From Parahoeflea halophila (GTDB lineage Bacteria > Pseudomonadota > Alphaproteobacteria > Rhizobiales > Rhizobiaceae): a DNA stretch of 64,000 nt. Below, one piece after another: positions 26,147 to 34,526 of the stretch. Both the position numbers and the translations under genes were made by a program. The notes below the pieces were generated by a model, which did no database searches, had not been told where the DNA came from, and saw only the letters and a list, made by a program, of their open reading frames with translations. Location: positions 1-64,000 of the forward strand of contig NZ_OCPC01000004.1 of the NCBI RefSeq assembly GCF_900220985.1, written 5' to 3'. Every line of letters begins with the position of its first letter. The first letter of the stretch is position 1.

Positions 26147-27109
26147 ATGCAAAATCCGAGAATCTGTCGCGTCGCCTTCGTCGGCGCCGGTGGAATGATA
26201 GCCGAGCACGCCAAGGCGTTCCAAGGTCTCGAAGGCGTCGAGTTCGTGGCGATCTGCAACCGGACCAAGTCGAAGGCGCAGGACATCGCCTCAAGCCACG
26301 GCATTGATGCGGTCTACGACGACCTTGGTGAAATGCTGGATACGGCAAGACCGGATCTGGTGGTCATGGCTGTCTATGAACCTGCCATTCTGGAAGTCGC
26401 CAGCAAGATCCTCGAGCGGCCGGTTGCGCTGTTCATGGAGAAGCCGATAGGCCTCGATCTGGCGGAAGCGCGGTCTTTGCATGCACTCGTCAAGCAGAAG
26501 GGCCGGCAGGTCTGGGTTGGCCTCAACCGCCGGACGCTCGGCTCCACCCAGGCCGCCCTGTCCGATCTCGCCGAGAATGGTGGTGCGCGCTTCATCGAGG
26601 TGCAGGACCAGCAGAGCCTCGAGACGGCCCGTGTCATCGGTCACGCCGAATCGGTGGTCCAGAACTGGATGTACGCCAACTCGATCCACCTTGTTGACTA
26701 TCTCGTGGCCTTTGGCCGCGGCGAAATCAGTGATGTGGAGGTCCTGCAGCCGTGGGATGCGGAAGACCCGGGCGTGGTGCTGGCGCATGTCCGCTTCTCC
26801 TCTGGCGACACCGGCATTTACCAGGGCATATGGAACGGGCCGGGGCCCTGGGCCTGCACGGTGTCAGCGCCGCACCGGCGCTGGGAAATGCGCCCGCTGG
26901 AAAAGGCGGTCTATCAGAATGCCGGCGAACGCAGTCTCAACGAGGTAGCAGCTTCACAAGCCGACCAGGGATACAAGCCCGGTTTCAGGCTTCAGGCGGA
27001 GCGGGTCGTGGGGGCCTGGCAAGGGCGGGACACCGGTGCCGCAACCATCGACGATGCGCTCAAGAGCACCGAGCTGGTCGCCCGTATCTACGGTATAGCC
27101 GATCGTTGA
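26147..27109 (+). CDS. Gfo/Idh/MocA-family oxidoreductase in the legionaminate operon
   Basis: The 320-residue protein shows a Rossmann loop VGAGGMIAEHA at about 10-20, VALFMEKPIGLD with the family lysine near 95, and a typical C-terminal domain. It begins a plus-strand operon, with legG 4 bases after its stop. Members act on sugar nucleotides or inositols. Legionaminate synthesis itself needs no such enzyme after LegB, so it may modify the product or provide a related sugar. Its closest role could be compared with the oxidoreductases that accompany ptm genes in Campylobacter, but I cannot confirm this. Confidence 0.8.
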   Translation: MQNPRICRVAFVGAGGMIAEHAKAFQGLEGVEFVAICNRTKSKAQDIASSHGIDAVYDDLGEMLDTARPDLVVMAVYEPAILEVASKILERPVALFMEKPIGLDLAEARSLHALVKQKGRQVWVGLNRRTLGSTQAALSDLAENGGARFIEVQDQQSLETARVIGHAESVVQNWMYANSIHLVDYLVAFGRGEISDVEVLQPWDAEDPGVVLAHVRFSSGDTGIYQGIWNGPGPWACTVSAPHRRWEMRPLEKAVYQNAGERSLNEVAASQADQGYKPGFRLQAERVVGAWQGRDTGAATIDDALKSTELVARIYGIADR

Positions 27110-27113
27110 GGCC

Positions 27114-28298
27114 ATGACCCGATCACGCATCTGCATCGCGACCGGAACCAGAGCGGACTACGGCCTTCTCTACTGGTTGATGCGTGATCTGAGCGATCAC
27201 CCCCGGTTCGAGCTCAGCATCATCGCCTCCGCCATGCATCTGGCGCCGCAGTTCGGTGAAACCATTCGGTTCATCCGGCAGGACGGCTTCGAAATCGACG
27301 CGACCGTGCCCTGCCTGGACGGGGACGACAGCGACGCCGGCATGGGCCGCGCCTATGTCCGGGCGACCGAGGGCTTTCTGTCGGCGCTCGAGGGGATCAA
27401 GCCGGACTGTCTCATCCTGCTCGGAGACCGCTTCGAAGCATTGGCGGCGGCGACCGCGGCCACGTTTCTGCATATACCGGTCGGCCATATCCATGGCGGC
27501 GAAGTCACTCTGGGCGCCATCGATGAAGTTTTCCGGCACGCCATCACGAAAATGGCGCACCTGCATTTCACCGCAGCCGAGGAATACCGGCAGCGGGTGA
27601 TCCAGATGGGCGAGGCGCCCGACCGGACCTTCAATGTGGGGACCGTCGGCCTGGACAATTTTCTCCGGCTGGATTTGCCGTCGAAGGCCGGTCTGATGGC
27701 TGACCTCGACCTTCCCGCAGACTCTGACTACGCGCTGGTCACCTACCATCCGGCCACAATGGAAAAAACCGGACCGTTGGCAGGGCTTGAAGCACTGCTT
27801 GAGGCATTGGAGACCTTTCCGGATCTCAAGCTGGTGATCACCAAGGCCAATGCCGATCCGGGCGGGCGGCGCATCAACGAGAGGCTGGAAAGCTATGAGG
27901 CACGGTGGCCGGACCGGGTACGGCTGGTTACATCCCTCGGTCAGGTGCGCTATCTTGCAGCGATGAAGGCGTCGACGATGGTGATCGGCAACTCCTCCTC
28001 GGGCATCATCGAAGCTCCAGCGGTTGATGTCCCCACGGTCAACATCGGAACACGCCAGGAGGGGCGGTTGCGCGCGCAGAGCATCATCGACGTCGCGGAA
28101 ACCGCCGCGGACATCAAGGCCGGTATCGCCAGGGCGCTCGACCCGGCATTCCGCGACGGCCTGAAGGCGAAGACGCCTCCCTACGGCAGGCCCGGCAATG
28201 CGACAGGCCGCATCGTTTCGGTGCTCGAGAAGGCGCGGTTTGAAGGCCTGGGCAGAAAGCCGTTCAGCGATCTGCCCGGCATGATCCGGAAAGGGTAG
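27114..28298 (+). CDS. legG: Hydrolysing UDP/GDP-diacetamido-sugar 2-epimerase (LegG/NeuC family)
   Basis: The 394-residue protein begins with a GTRADYGLLYWLMRDL signature (9-24) and includes LILLGDRFEALAAA, GHIHGGEVTLGAIDE and the C-terminal GNSSSGIIEAP loop. These are hallmarks of NeuC/LegG hydrolysing 2-epimerases, which invert C2 and release nucleotide to give 2,4-diacetamido-2,4,6-trideoxymannose, the LegI substrate. Asp and His residues in the GDR and HGG motifs are conserved. It sits between an oxidoreductase and the LegH-like gene, with short gaps, in the order expected for a legionaminate operon. Confidence 0.9.
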   Translation: MTRSRICIATGTRADYGLLYWLMRDLSDHPRFELSIIASAMHLAPQFGETIRFIRQDGFEIDATVPCLDGDDSDAGMGRAYVRATEGFLSALEGIKPDCLILLGDRFEALAAATAATFLHIPVGHIHGGEVTLGAIDEVFRHAITKMAHLHFTAAEEYRQRVIQMGEAPDRTFNVGTVGLDNFLRLDLPSKAGLMADLDLPADSDYALVTYHPATMEKTGPLAGLEALLEALETFPDLKLVITKANADPGGRRINERLESYEARWPDRVRLVTSLGQVRYLAAMKASTMVIGNSSSGIIEAPAVDVPTVNIGTRQEGRLRAQSIIDVAETAADIKAGIARALDPAFRDGLKAKTPPYGRPGNATGRIVSVLEKARFEGLGRKPFSDLPGMIRKG

Positions 28299-28308
28299 CG
28301 GCCAGGCC

Positions 28309-29007
28309 ATGGCAGGAACCCGCAAAAGCGCCGAGCCGTCTTCACCCGCAAGCGAAGGTTCCCAGCGGGGTCTTCTGATCGTTGGAGGCGGCGGTCATGG
28401 CAGGGTTGTCGCCGAGGCGGCGTTCCTGAGCGGCCGGTTTTCACGGTTGTTGGTCGTAGACCCACATGCGGCAACCGGGTGGACCTTCACCCTTTGCCCC
28501 TGCGTGGCAAAGGAAACCGATGTCGATGCGCGCCCGGCGGAGTGGCGGTTCATTGCCGCGGTCGGAGACCCTGCCCTGCGGCGGCGGCTCTTCAACCAGT
28601 TTCTGCAAAAGGGATTTGCCCCCGCAAACGTTCTGCATCCAGCCGCCGTCATAAGTCCCTCGGCGCTCATCGGCAGAGGGGTTGCGGTGTGCGCGGGAGC
28701 GGTGGTAGCCACTCTTGCCAGGGTCGGCGAAGGCGTGATCGTCAATCACAATGCAGTTGTCGAACACGACAGCGAGACGGCTGATTTCGCGCATCTTGCA
28801 CCTGGGTCTGTCCTTGCGGGCGGCGCCAGGCTTGGAGAAGGGTCTTTCCTTGGTTCGAATGCGAGCATTCGGCACGGAAAGAGTGTCGGCTCCGGTATCG
28901 TCATCGGAAACGGCGCCGCGGTGGCGACTGACATATCCAAGCCGGGAATCTATGGCGGGACTCCTGCGCGACTGTTGAAAATGACCACACTGCCCAGGGA
29001 GGGCTGA
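28309..29007 (+). CDS. legH: PglD/NeuD-type sugar O/N-acetyltransferase (LegH-like)
   Basis: A 232-residue protein with an N-terminal Rossmann-like domain (GGGGHGRVVAEAA near 24-36) and a C-terminal left-handed beta-helix of hexapeptide repeats that includes VNHNAVVEHDS with the probable catalytic His and ends in GIYGGTPARLL. This is the PglD/NeuD fold; in legionaminate synthesis LegH acetylates the C4 amine made by LegC. It lies 10 bases after legG and its stop abuts the legI start. An O-acetylating NeuD-like role is the main alternative. Confidence 0.8.
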   Translation: MAGTRKSAEPSSPASEGSQRGLLIVGGGGHGRVVAEAAFLSGRFSRLLVVDPHAATGWTFTLCPCVAKETDVDARPAEWRFIAAVGDPALRRRLFNQFLQKGFAPANVLHPAAVISPSALIGRGVAVCAGAVVATLARVGEGVIVNHNAVVEHDSETADFAHLAPGSVLAGGARLGEGSFLGSNASIRHGKSVGSGIVIGNGAAVATDISKPGIYGGTPARLLKMTTLPREG

Positions 29008-30036
29008 ATGAGCTCGAAGAGATGCTTTGTCATTGCCGAAATCGGAGTCAACCACAACGGCGATATGGAAATCGCCCGGCGGCTCATCGACGTTGCTGCG
29101 GATGCGGGCGCGGATGCCGCCAAGTTTCAGACGTTCCGCGCCGACGATCTGATCGTTGAGGGTACCCAGGCGGTTGCCTATCAGAAGAAGAATGATGCCG
29201 ACCTGGACCAGTACAAGTTGCTGAAGTCTCTGGAACTGAGCTTAGAGGACCACGAAGAGCTTGTGGCCCATTGCGAGGCCCGCGGGATCGAGTTCATGTC
29301 GACCGGTTTTGACAAGGCCTCCCTGCGGCTGCTCCTCGATCTCGGGATCAAGCGGATCAAGATAGCCTCCGGTGAGATCACCAACACACCATTGGTCGAA
29401 GCCTCTGCGGAGGCATGCCTGCCGATCGTATTGTCAACGGGCATGGCCACTCTGGAGGAAGTCGCTGAATGCGTGCGCACGATCAGGGCCGTCTGGGACA
29501 GGCTCGATCACGAGGGTGACCTCGTGGTGCTGCATTGCACTTCGGCCTATCCAACGCCGCTTGAAGAGGTGAATCTGGCTGCGATGGGGACGATGGCCAG
29601 AGAGCTTGGCGAATCCGTTGGCTATTCCGATCACACCACCGGCATCCTGGTGGCGCCAATGGCGGTCGCGGCCGGTGCGCAGCTTATCGAGAAGCACATC
29701 ACCCTTGATCGCACCATGGAAGGGCCCGACCATGCAGCCTCGCTGGAGCCGGATGAGCTCAAGGCCATGGTCGACGACATCCGCCGCGCCGAACTTATCC
29801 GTGGTGATGGGGTCAAGGCACCGCGGCCGGTCGAGATGGAGGCCCGGTCGCTGGTCAGGAAAGGCCTGAAATTCCTGCGCGACCTTCCGCAGGGTCACGT
29901 CGTCACCGCCGACGACCTCGTCCCGCTCAGACCGGAGACAGGCTTGCCGCCGGCCCGCCTCAAGGAACTGGTTGGCAAGTCGTTGACGCGGGACGTGGCG
30001 GCGTTCTCGCCTGTGGAAGAGGCGGATATCGCCTGA
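29008..30036 (+). CDS. legI: Legionaminic acid synthase (NeuB family), canonical
   Basis: The 342-residue protein has a complete NeuB active site: AEIGVNHNG (10-18), KFQ (39-41), SGE (121-123), HCTSAYPT (176-183), SDHT (207-210) and IEKH (227-230), with the metal-binding His present. A C-terminal SAF domain follows from about residue 285. It condenses phosphoenolpyruvate with the LegG product. It immediately follows the legH stop codon (TGA then ATG), so translation is probably coupled. Whether the product is legionaminic acid or an isomer cannot be told by eye, but pathway context with LegB/C/G/H favours legionaminate over pseudaminate or sialate. Confidence 0.9.
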   Translation: MSSKRCFVIAEIGVNHNGDMEIARRLIDVAADAGADAAKFQTFRADDLIVEGTQAVAYQKKNDADLDQYKLLKSLELSLEDHEELVAHCEARGIEFMSTGFDKASLRLLLDLGIKRIKIASGEITNTPLVEASAEACLPIVLSTGMATLEEVAECVRTIRAVWDRLDHEGDLVVLHCTSAYPTPLEEVNLAAMGTMARELGESVGYSDHTTGILVAPMAVAAGAQLIEKHITLDRTMEGPDHAASLEPDELKAMVDDIRRAELIRGDGVKAPRPVEMEARSLVRKGLKFLRDLPQGHVVTADDLVPLRPETGLPPARLKELVGKSLTRDVAAFSPVEEADIA

Positions 30037-30126
30037 AGCTGCGAAGCTGCGGGCTTTGGCCTTGCGCTCACGCGTGATTGCGGTTAACCACCGGCAAACA
30101 AGATCAGACTGAAGGCAGGACGTTCC

Positions 30127-31455
30127 ATGGGCTTTATCCACTCGGATCCACGCAAAGACAAACTTGATTTGGGCAAGTATGCGTCCAGTAAGGATGATCC
30201 GGAAACTTATTATGGCCTGCCCCAGAGCGTGGCCTTCTGCTCCAGGTGCGTGATCTCGAACCAGCGGCCCAACTCGACCGTCGAGCACAAGCACACCAAG
30301 GACAGCAAGAAGCAGACCATCAATTTCGACGCCGAAGGCGTTTGCGACGCCTGCCGCATGGCCGAGCGCAAGCACGGTGACATCGACTGGGAAGAGCGCC
30401 GCCGCGAGTTGCAGGTCCTGTGCGACAAGTTCCGCTCGCGCAATGGCCACTATGATTGCCTTGTCCCCGGGTCCGGCGGCAAGGACAGCTTCTACCAGTC
30501 GTGGATGCTGAAGTACGAATTCGGCATGAACCCGCTGACGGTGACATGGGCTCCGCACGTTTACACCGAATGGGGTTGGCGCAACTTCCAGCGCTGGATT
30601 CATTCCGGTTTCGACAACTACCTTCTGACCCCGAACGGCCGCGTCAAGCGCCTGATCACGCGGCTGGCCGTGGAAAACCTGTTCCATCCCTTCCAGCCGT
30701 TCATCTTCGGTCAGAAGTCCTATGCTCCCAAGATGGCAGCGCGCATGGACATCCCGCTTATCTTCTACGGTGAGAATGAAGCCGAGTACGGCAATCCGAT
30801 CGCAGACAACACCTCTGCCAAGCGGGATTTCTCCTACTTCTCGAACTCTGCCGACAGCGAGATTTTCCTGGGCGGCACCTCCATCCAGTCGCTGCAGGAT
30901 GACTACAAGGTGCGTCCGGTCGATCTCGATGTGTACCGCCCGTCCAATCCGGAAGAGCTCAACAAGAAGGGCATCGAGGTGCATTACCTCGGTTACTATC
31001 TGAAGTGGCACCCCCAGGCGGCTTACTATTTCGCTGTCGAGAACGGCGGATTTGAAGCGTCGCCGGAGCGTACCCCCGGCACTTATTCGAAGTACAATTC
31101 GATCGATGACCGCATCGACGATCTGCACTACTACACGACATTCATCAAGTTCGGTATTGGCCGCACCACCTACGATGCCGCCCAGGAAATCCGCTCGAAC
31201 GACATCGAGCGCGAAGAGGGTGTGGCTCTTGTGCGTCGCTACGACGGCGAGTTCCCCGACCGTTTTGCCGACGAACTGATGGAATATCTCAGCCTGCCCG
31301 AGAAGGAATTCCCGGAAGCGTCAAAGCAGTTCGAAGCGCCGGTCATGGACCGCGACTATTTCGATGCCCTGGCCAATCGCTTCCGCTCGCCGCATCTCTG
31401 GGCCTACGAGAACGGCGAGTGGAAACTTCGCCGCCGTGTCTTCGACGAGAACTGA
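30127..31455 (+). CDS. N-acetyl sugar amidotransferase (PseA/WbpG family), set 1
   Basis: The 442-residue protein has paired CxxC zinc-type motifs at 38-41 and 73-76 and a PP-loop PGSGGKDS (114-121) that binds ATP. This is the WbpG/PseA architecture, which adenylates an acyl or carboxyl group and uses ammonia delivered by HisH and HisF partners to form an acetamidino or carboxamide group. The three-gene set (30127-32899) directly follows the legionaminate operon, so acetamidino-legionaminate is the likeliest product; the acetamidino form of a diacetamido uronic acid is the alternative. The protein is longer than the set 2 homologue owing to an N-terminal extension. Confidence 0.85.
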   Translation: MGFIHSDPRKDKLDLGKYASSKDDPETYYGLPQSVAFCSRCVISNQRPNSTVEHKHTKDSKKQTINFDAEGVCDACRMAERKHGDIDWEERRRELQVLCDKFRSRNGHYDCLVPGSGGKDSFYQSWMLKYEFGMNPLTVTWAPHVYTEWGWRNFQRWIHSGFDNYLLTPNGRVKRLITRLAVENLFHPFQPFIFGQKSYAPKMAARMDIPLIFYGENEAEYGNPIADNTSAKRDFSYFSNSADSEIFLGGTSIQSLQDDYKVRPVDLDVYRPSNPEELNKKGIEVHYLGYYLKWHPQAAYYFAVENGGFEASPERTPGTYSKYNSIDDRIDDLHYYTTFIKFGIGRTTYDAAQEIRSNDIEREEGVALVRRYDGEFPDRFADELMEYLSLPEKEFPEASKQFEAPVMDRDYFDALANRFRSPHLWAYENGEWKLRRRVFDEN

Positions 31456-31475
31456 TCGCGCAGTCAGGATTTACC

Positions 31476-32252
31476 ATGAACATCCGTCTCATTGCCCGTC
31501 TTGACGTCAAGCTCCAGCACCTGATCAAGGGTGTTCAGATGGAAGGCTGGCGGAAAATGGGCAACCCTGCAGAGCGTGCGAAGCTGTATTACCAGCAGGG
31601 TGCTGACGAACTGCTGTACATGGATGTGGTCGCCAGTCTCTATGAGCGAAACAATCTCTCCGACATTGTTCGGGAGGTGGCTCAGGAGGCGTTTGTGCCG
31701 ATCACTGTCGGTGGCGGAATCGGGGACCTCAAGTCCGTCAAGCAACTGCTTGACGTCGGTGCCGACAAGGTTGCGATCAACACCGCCGCAACCAAGCGGC
31801 CTGATATCCTGCGTGAAATCTCGGACACTTACGGGTCCCAGGCGACAGTACTTTCGATCGAAGCCAAGCGCTTGCCGCAAGGTGGGTGGGAGGCGATGAC
31901 CGACAACGGACGCAATCACACCGAGCGTGATGTGATTGCATGGGCCGTGGAAGGCGCGCGCCTCGGTGCGGGCGAAATTTTCATCACCTCCATTGACCGT
32001 GACGGCACCATGAAAGGCATGGATCTCGATCTGATCGCTGCCGTGACCCGCGAAGTTGATATTCCGGTCATCGCCTCGGGCGGTGCCGCAGGCAGTGCGC
32101 ATGTTGCTCAGGCCGTGGGAGCGGGTGCAACTGCGGTTTCCCTCGCCAAGGCGTTGCACACCGATGCGGTAACCTTCGGGGCTCTGCGCGATGATCTTGC
32201 CAAGGCGTCGATACCGGTGCGGGCTCACAAGTCGGAAATGGTGCAGGTATGA
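31476..32252 (+). CDS. HisF-like ammonia-channel partner, set 1
   Basis: From ATG 31476 the product is 258 residues; the earlier in-frame start at 31419 overlaps the amidotransferase. It is a HisF-type TIM barrel with VGGGIGD and ASGGAAGS phosphate-binding loops. Of the two catalytic aspartates of true HisF, the first is kept (D10 in ARLDVK), while the second is Glu (E129 in SIEAKR). The enzyme would therefore not be expected to cyclise PRFAR efficiently, in agreement with a role in passing ammonia from HisH to the sugar amidotransferase. It overlaps the HisH gene by ATGA. True histidine biosynthesis genes are not nearby. Confidence 0.85.
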   Translation: MNIRLIARLDVKLQHLIKGVQMEGWRKMGNPAERAKLYYQQGADELLYMDVVASLYERNNLSDIVREVAQEAFVPITVGGGIGDLKSVKQLLDVGADKVAINTAATKRPDILREISDTYGSQATVLSIEAKRLPQGGWEAMTDNGRNHTERDVIAWAVEGARLGAGEIFITSIDRDGTMKGMDLDLIAAVTREVDIPVIASGGAAGSAHVAQAVGAGATAVSLAKALHTDAVTFGALRDDLAKASIPVRAHKSEMVQV

Positions 32253-32899
32253 GTAAATCCATCGTTGTGGTCGATTATGGCATCGGCAATGTGTTCTCCG
32301 TTTGCAACGCCCTCAAGCAAGCTGGTTGTGAACCGAACCTGACCCGGAGCGCCTCCGATGTTCTGTCTGCCGACAAGGTCATACTGCCAGGCGTGGGCGC
32401 GTTCGGAAGGGCAATTGCCGCACTCCGCGACCTGGGTCTGGATGAAACGCTTCGCCGCTTTGTCGAAACCGAACGGCCGTTCCTTGGAATCTGCATTGGC
32501 ATGCAGCTTTTGATGGACCAGTCGACCGAGTTCGGCGAGAACACCGGCCTGGGATTTATTCCCGGAATTGTTGACCGCATACCGGGCACCGGTACCGACG
32601 GCGCACCGCTGCGTGTCCCGCATATCAGTTGGGGCGAAGTCCGACCCGCAGAAAACGTTTCCGGCGAAGACTGGGCGGCGACGCCGGTGGCCAATGGCGG
32701 CGCGCATGATTCCTTTTACTTCGTCCATTCATTTCACTGCACCCCTTCTGATCCGGCACACCGCCTCGCGGTTGTCGACTATGGTGGCAACGCCATCACG
32801 GCGGCTGTCCGGCGTGACAACCTGATGGGCGTGCAATTCCATCCCGAACGCAGTGGGCCGGCGGGTCTGGGCTTTCTGGAGCGCTTCATAAACCTCTGA
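32249..32899 (+). CDS. HisH-like glutaminase, set 1
   Basis: A 216-residue class I glutamine amidotransferase with the full triad: nucleophile C82 in LGICIGMQ, H198 and E200 in FHPE. It hydrolyses glutamine and hands ammonia to its HisF-like partner. The start overlaps the HisF-like gene by ATGA, and both follow the PP-loop amidotransferase, as in the WbpG-HisH2-HisF2 system of Pseudomonas O-antigens. A role in histidine synthesis is unlikely given the context and the altered HisF partner. Confidence 0.85.
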   Translation: MSKSIVVVDYGIGNVFSVCNALKQAGCEPNLTRSASDVLSADKVILPGVGAFGRAIAALRDLGLDETLRRFVETERPFLGICIGMQLLMDQSTEFGENTGLGFIPGIVDRIPGTGTDGAPLRVPHISWGEVRPAENVSGEDWAATPVANGGAHDSFYFVHSFHCTPSDPAHRLAVVDYGGNAITAAVRRDNLMGVQFHPERSGPAGLGFLERFINL

Positions 32900-32995
32900 G
32901 CCCTTCAACCATTGCGCGCCTGTGGCAACCGTTTCCGTCACAGCGGAATGTGATAGGGCTTGGGACTTGGACCAAAACAGGCTGGATGGCGCACA

Positions 32996-34051
32996 ATGCT
33001 TAACTTCGCCCTCGTGGGTTGCGGCCGGATCGCAAAACGGCATTCCGAACTTCTCGGTCACAATCAGATCGATGGCGCACGTCTTGTTGCTGTTTGCGAC
33101 ATCGTGGAAGCCAAGGCTGCGGCGATCGGCCGGCAGTTCGATGTTCCCGTGTTCACCGATATGCACGAAATGATGTCGGGCGGCGAGATCGACGTTGTTG
33201 TCGTTCTGACCGAAAGCGGCAACCACGCCAGGCATGTCATCGAGCTGGCAAAGTATGGCAAGGCGATCGTCGTGGAAAAACCGATGGCACTGACGCTCGA
33301 AGATGCCGATTCGATGATCGCGGCTTGCGAGGCCTCGGGCTCGCGCCTTTTCGTGGTCAAGCAGAACCGCTTCAACGTTCCGGTGGTCAAACTGCGCGAA
33401 GCTCTTGACGAAGGCCGTTTCGGCAACCTGATCATGGGAACGATACGGGTTCGCTGGTGCCGCGATCAGTCCTACTATGATCAGGACGCCTGGCGCGGAA
33501 CCTGGGCCATGGACGGCGGTGTCTTGACCAACCAGGCGAGCCACCACATTGATCTTCTGGAATGGATGATGGGGGAGGTCGAGAGCGTTTTCGCCAAGAG
33601 CACCACGGCGCTGGTCGACATTGAGGCCGAAGATACGGCCGTCGTCCTGCTGAAGTTCAAGAATGGCGCGCTTGGTCTGATCGAAGCGACCACCGCCGCG
33701 CGTCCGAAGGATCTGGAAGGGTCGATCTCGCTGCTTGGCGCCACCGGCACCGTCGAGGTTGGCGGCTTTGCCGTCAACAAGCTCAAGACATGGAACTTTG
33801 CCGATGGCCGTCAGGAAGAAGACAGCTTCATGGAGAAATACTCGGTGAACCCGCCGAACGTCTACGGTTTCGGCCACCAGATGTATTACGAGCACGTCGT
33901 TGATTGCCTTGCCAACGGCGCATCCCAGACCGTCGATGGACGCGAAGGACGCAAGAGCATCCAGCTCATCAACGCGATCTATGAATCCGTTGAAACCGGC
34001 AAGGAGATCTTTCTGCCGGTCAAGCCTGTTCATTCCAGGCTCGGGAGGTAG
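32996..34051 (+). CDS. UDP-GlcNAcA-type 3-dehydrogenase (WbpB/WlbA-like)
   Basis: From ATG 32996 the product is 351 residues; a frame start at 32960 is less likely. It has the Gfo/Idh/MocA Rossmann loop LVGCGRIAKRH near 5-15, VEKPMALTLED around 96-106 and a C-terminal domain with QASHHIDLLEW carrying the catalytic His typical of WbpB/WlbA. Those enzymes oxidise C3 of UDP-GlcNAc uronic acid. An acetyltransferase and a DegT aminotransferase follow at once, reproducing the WbpB-WbpD-WbpE trio that makes UDP-2,3-diacetamido-glucuronic acid. The required C6 dehydrogenase (WbpA) is not next to it. Confidence 0.8.
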   Translation: MLNFALVGCGRIAKRHSELLGHNQIDGARLVAVCDIVEAKAAAIGRQFDVPVFTDMHEMMSGGEIDVVVVLTESGNHARHVIELAKYGKAIVVEKPMALTLEDADSMIAACEASGSRLFVVKQNRFNVPVVKLREALDEGRFGNLIMGTIRVRWCRDQSYYDQDAWRGTWAMDGGVLTNQASHHIDLLEWMMGEVESVFAKSTTALVDIEAEDTAVVLLKFKNGALGLIEATTAARPKDLEGSISLLGATGTVEVGGFAVNKLKTWNFADGRQEEDSFMEKYSVNPPNVYGFGHQMYYEHVVDCLANGASQTVDGREGRKSIQLINAIYESVETGKEIFLPVKPVHSRLGR

Positions 34052-34055
34052 GATC

Positions 34056-34526
34056 TTGGCGGCCCCCGTCATTCGAAGCAGCGGCATAGCCGCCGACGTG
34101 ACTTTCGGCGAGGGCGTGACCGTCATAGAGCCGGTCAACCTTTATGGCTGCTCCATCGCTGATGACGTCTTCATTGGCCCGTTTGTCGAGATACAGCGCA
34201 ATGTCAGCATTGGCGCGCGGACACGGATCCAGTCCCACAGTTTCATCTGCGAATTCGTCGACATCGGAGCCGACAGCGTCATTGCCCACGGGGTCGTCTT
34301 TATCAACGACCTGTTCGAAGGGGGCGGCCCCGCCCGCGGTGACAAGACAAAATGGCGCAGCACCGTGATCGGCAACAATGTCTCCATTGGCAGCAATGCC
34401 ACCATACTTCCCGTTCGCATTTGTGACGGTGCTGTGATAGGGGCTGGAAGCGTTGTCACACGCGACATCAAAGAGCCGGGGATCTATGCCGGAAATCCCT
34501 GCCGCAAACTCAGAAACCTGCCATGA
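34056..34526 (+). CDS. Hexapeptide-repeat N-acetyltransferase (WbpD/WlbB-like), TTG start
   Basis: A 156-residue left-handed beta-helix protein built of hexapeptide repeats, for example VSIGSNATILPVRICDGAVIGAGSVVTRDI near the end, and finishing GIYAGNPCRKL. The best start is TTG 34056, which has GGAGG at 34044-34048 with a 7-base spacing and lies 4 bases after the oxidoreductase stop; a longer frame from 33900 would overlap that gene by 150 bases. In the WbpB/D/E pathway WbpD acetylates the C3 amine. It overlaps the aminotransferase gene by ATGA. Confidence 0.8.
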   Translation: MAAPVIRSSGIAADVTFGEGVTVIEPVNLYGCSIADDVFIGPFVEIQRNVSIGARTRIQSHSFICEFVDIGADSVIAHGVVFINDLFEGGGPARGDKTKWRSTVIGNNVSIGSNATILPVRICDGAVIGAGSVVTRDIKEPGIYAGNPCRKLRNLP

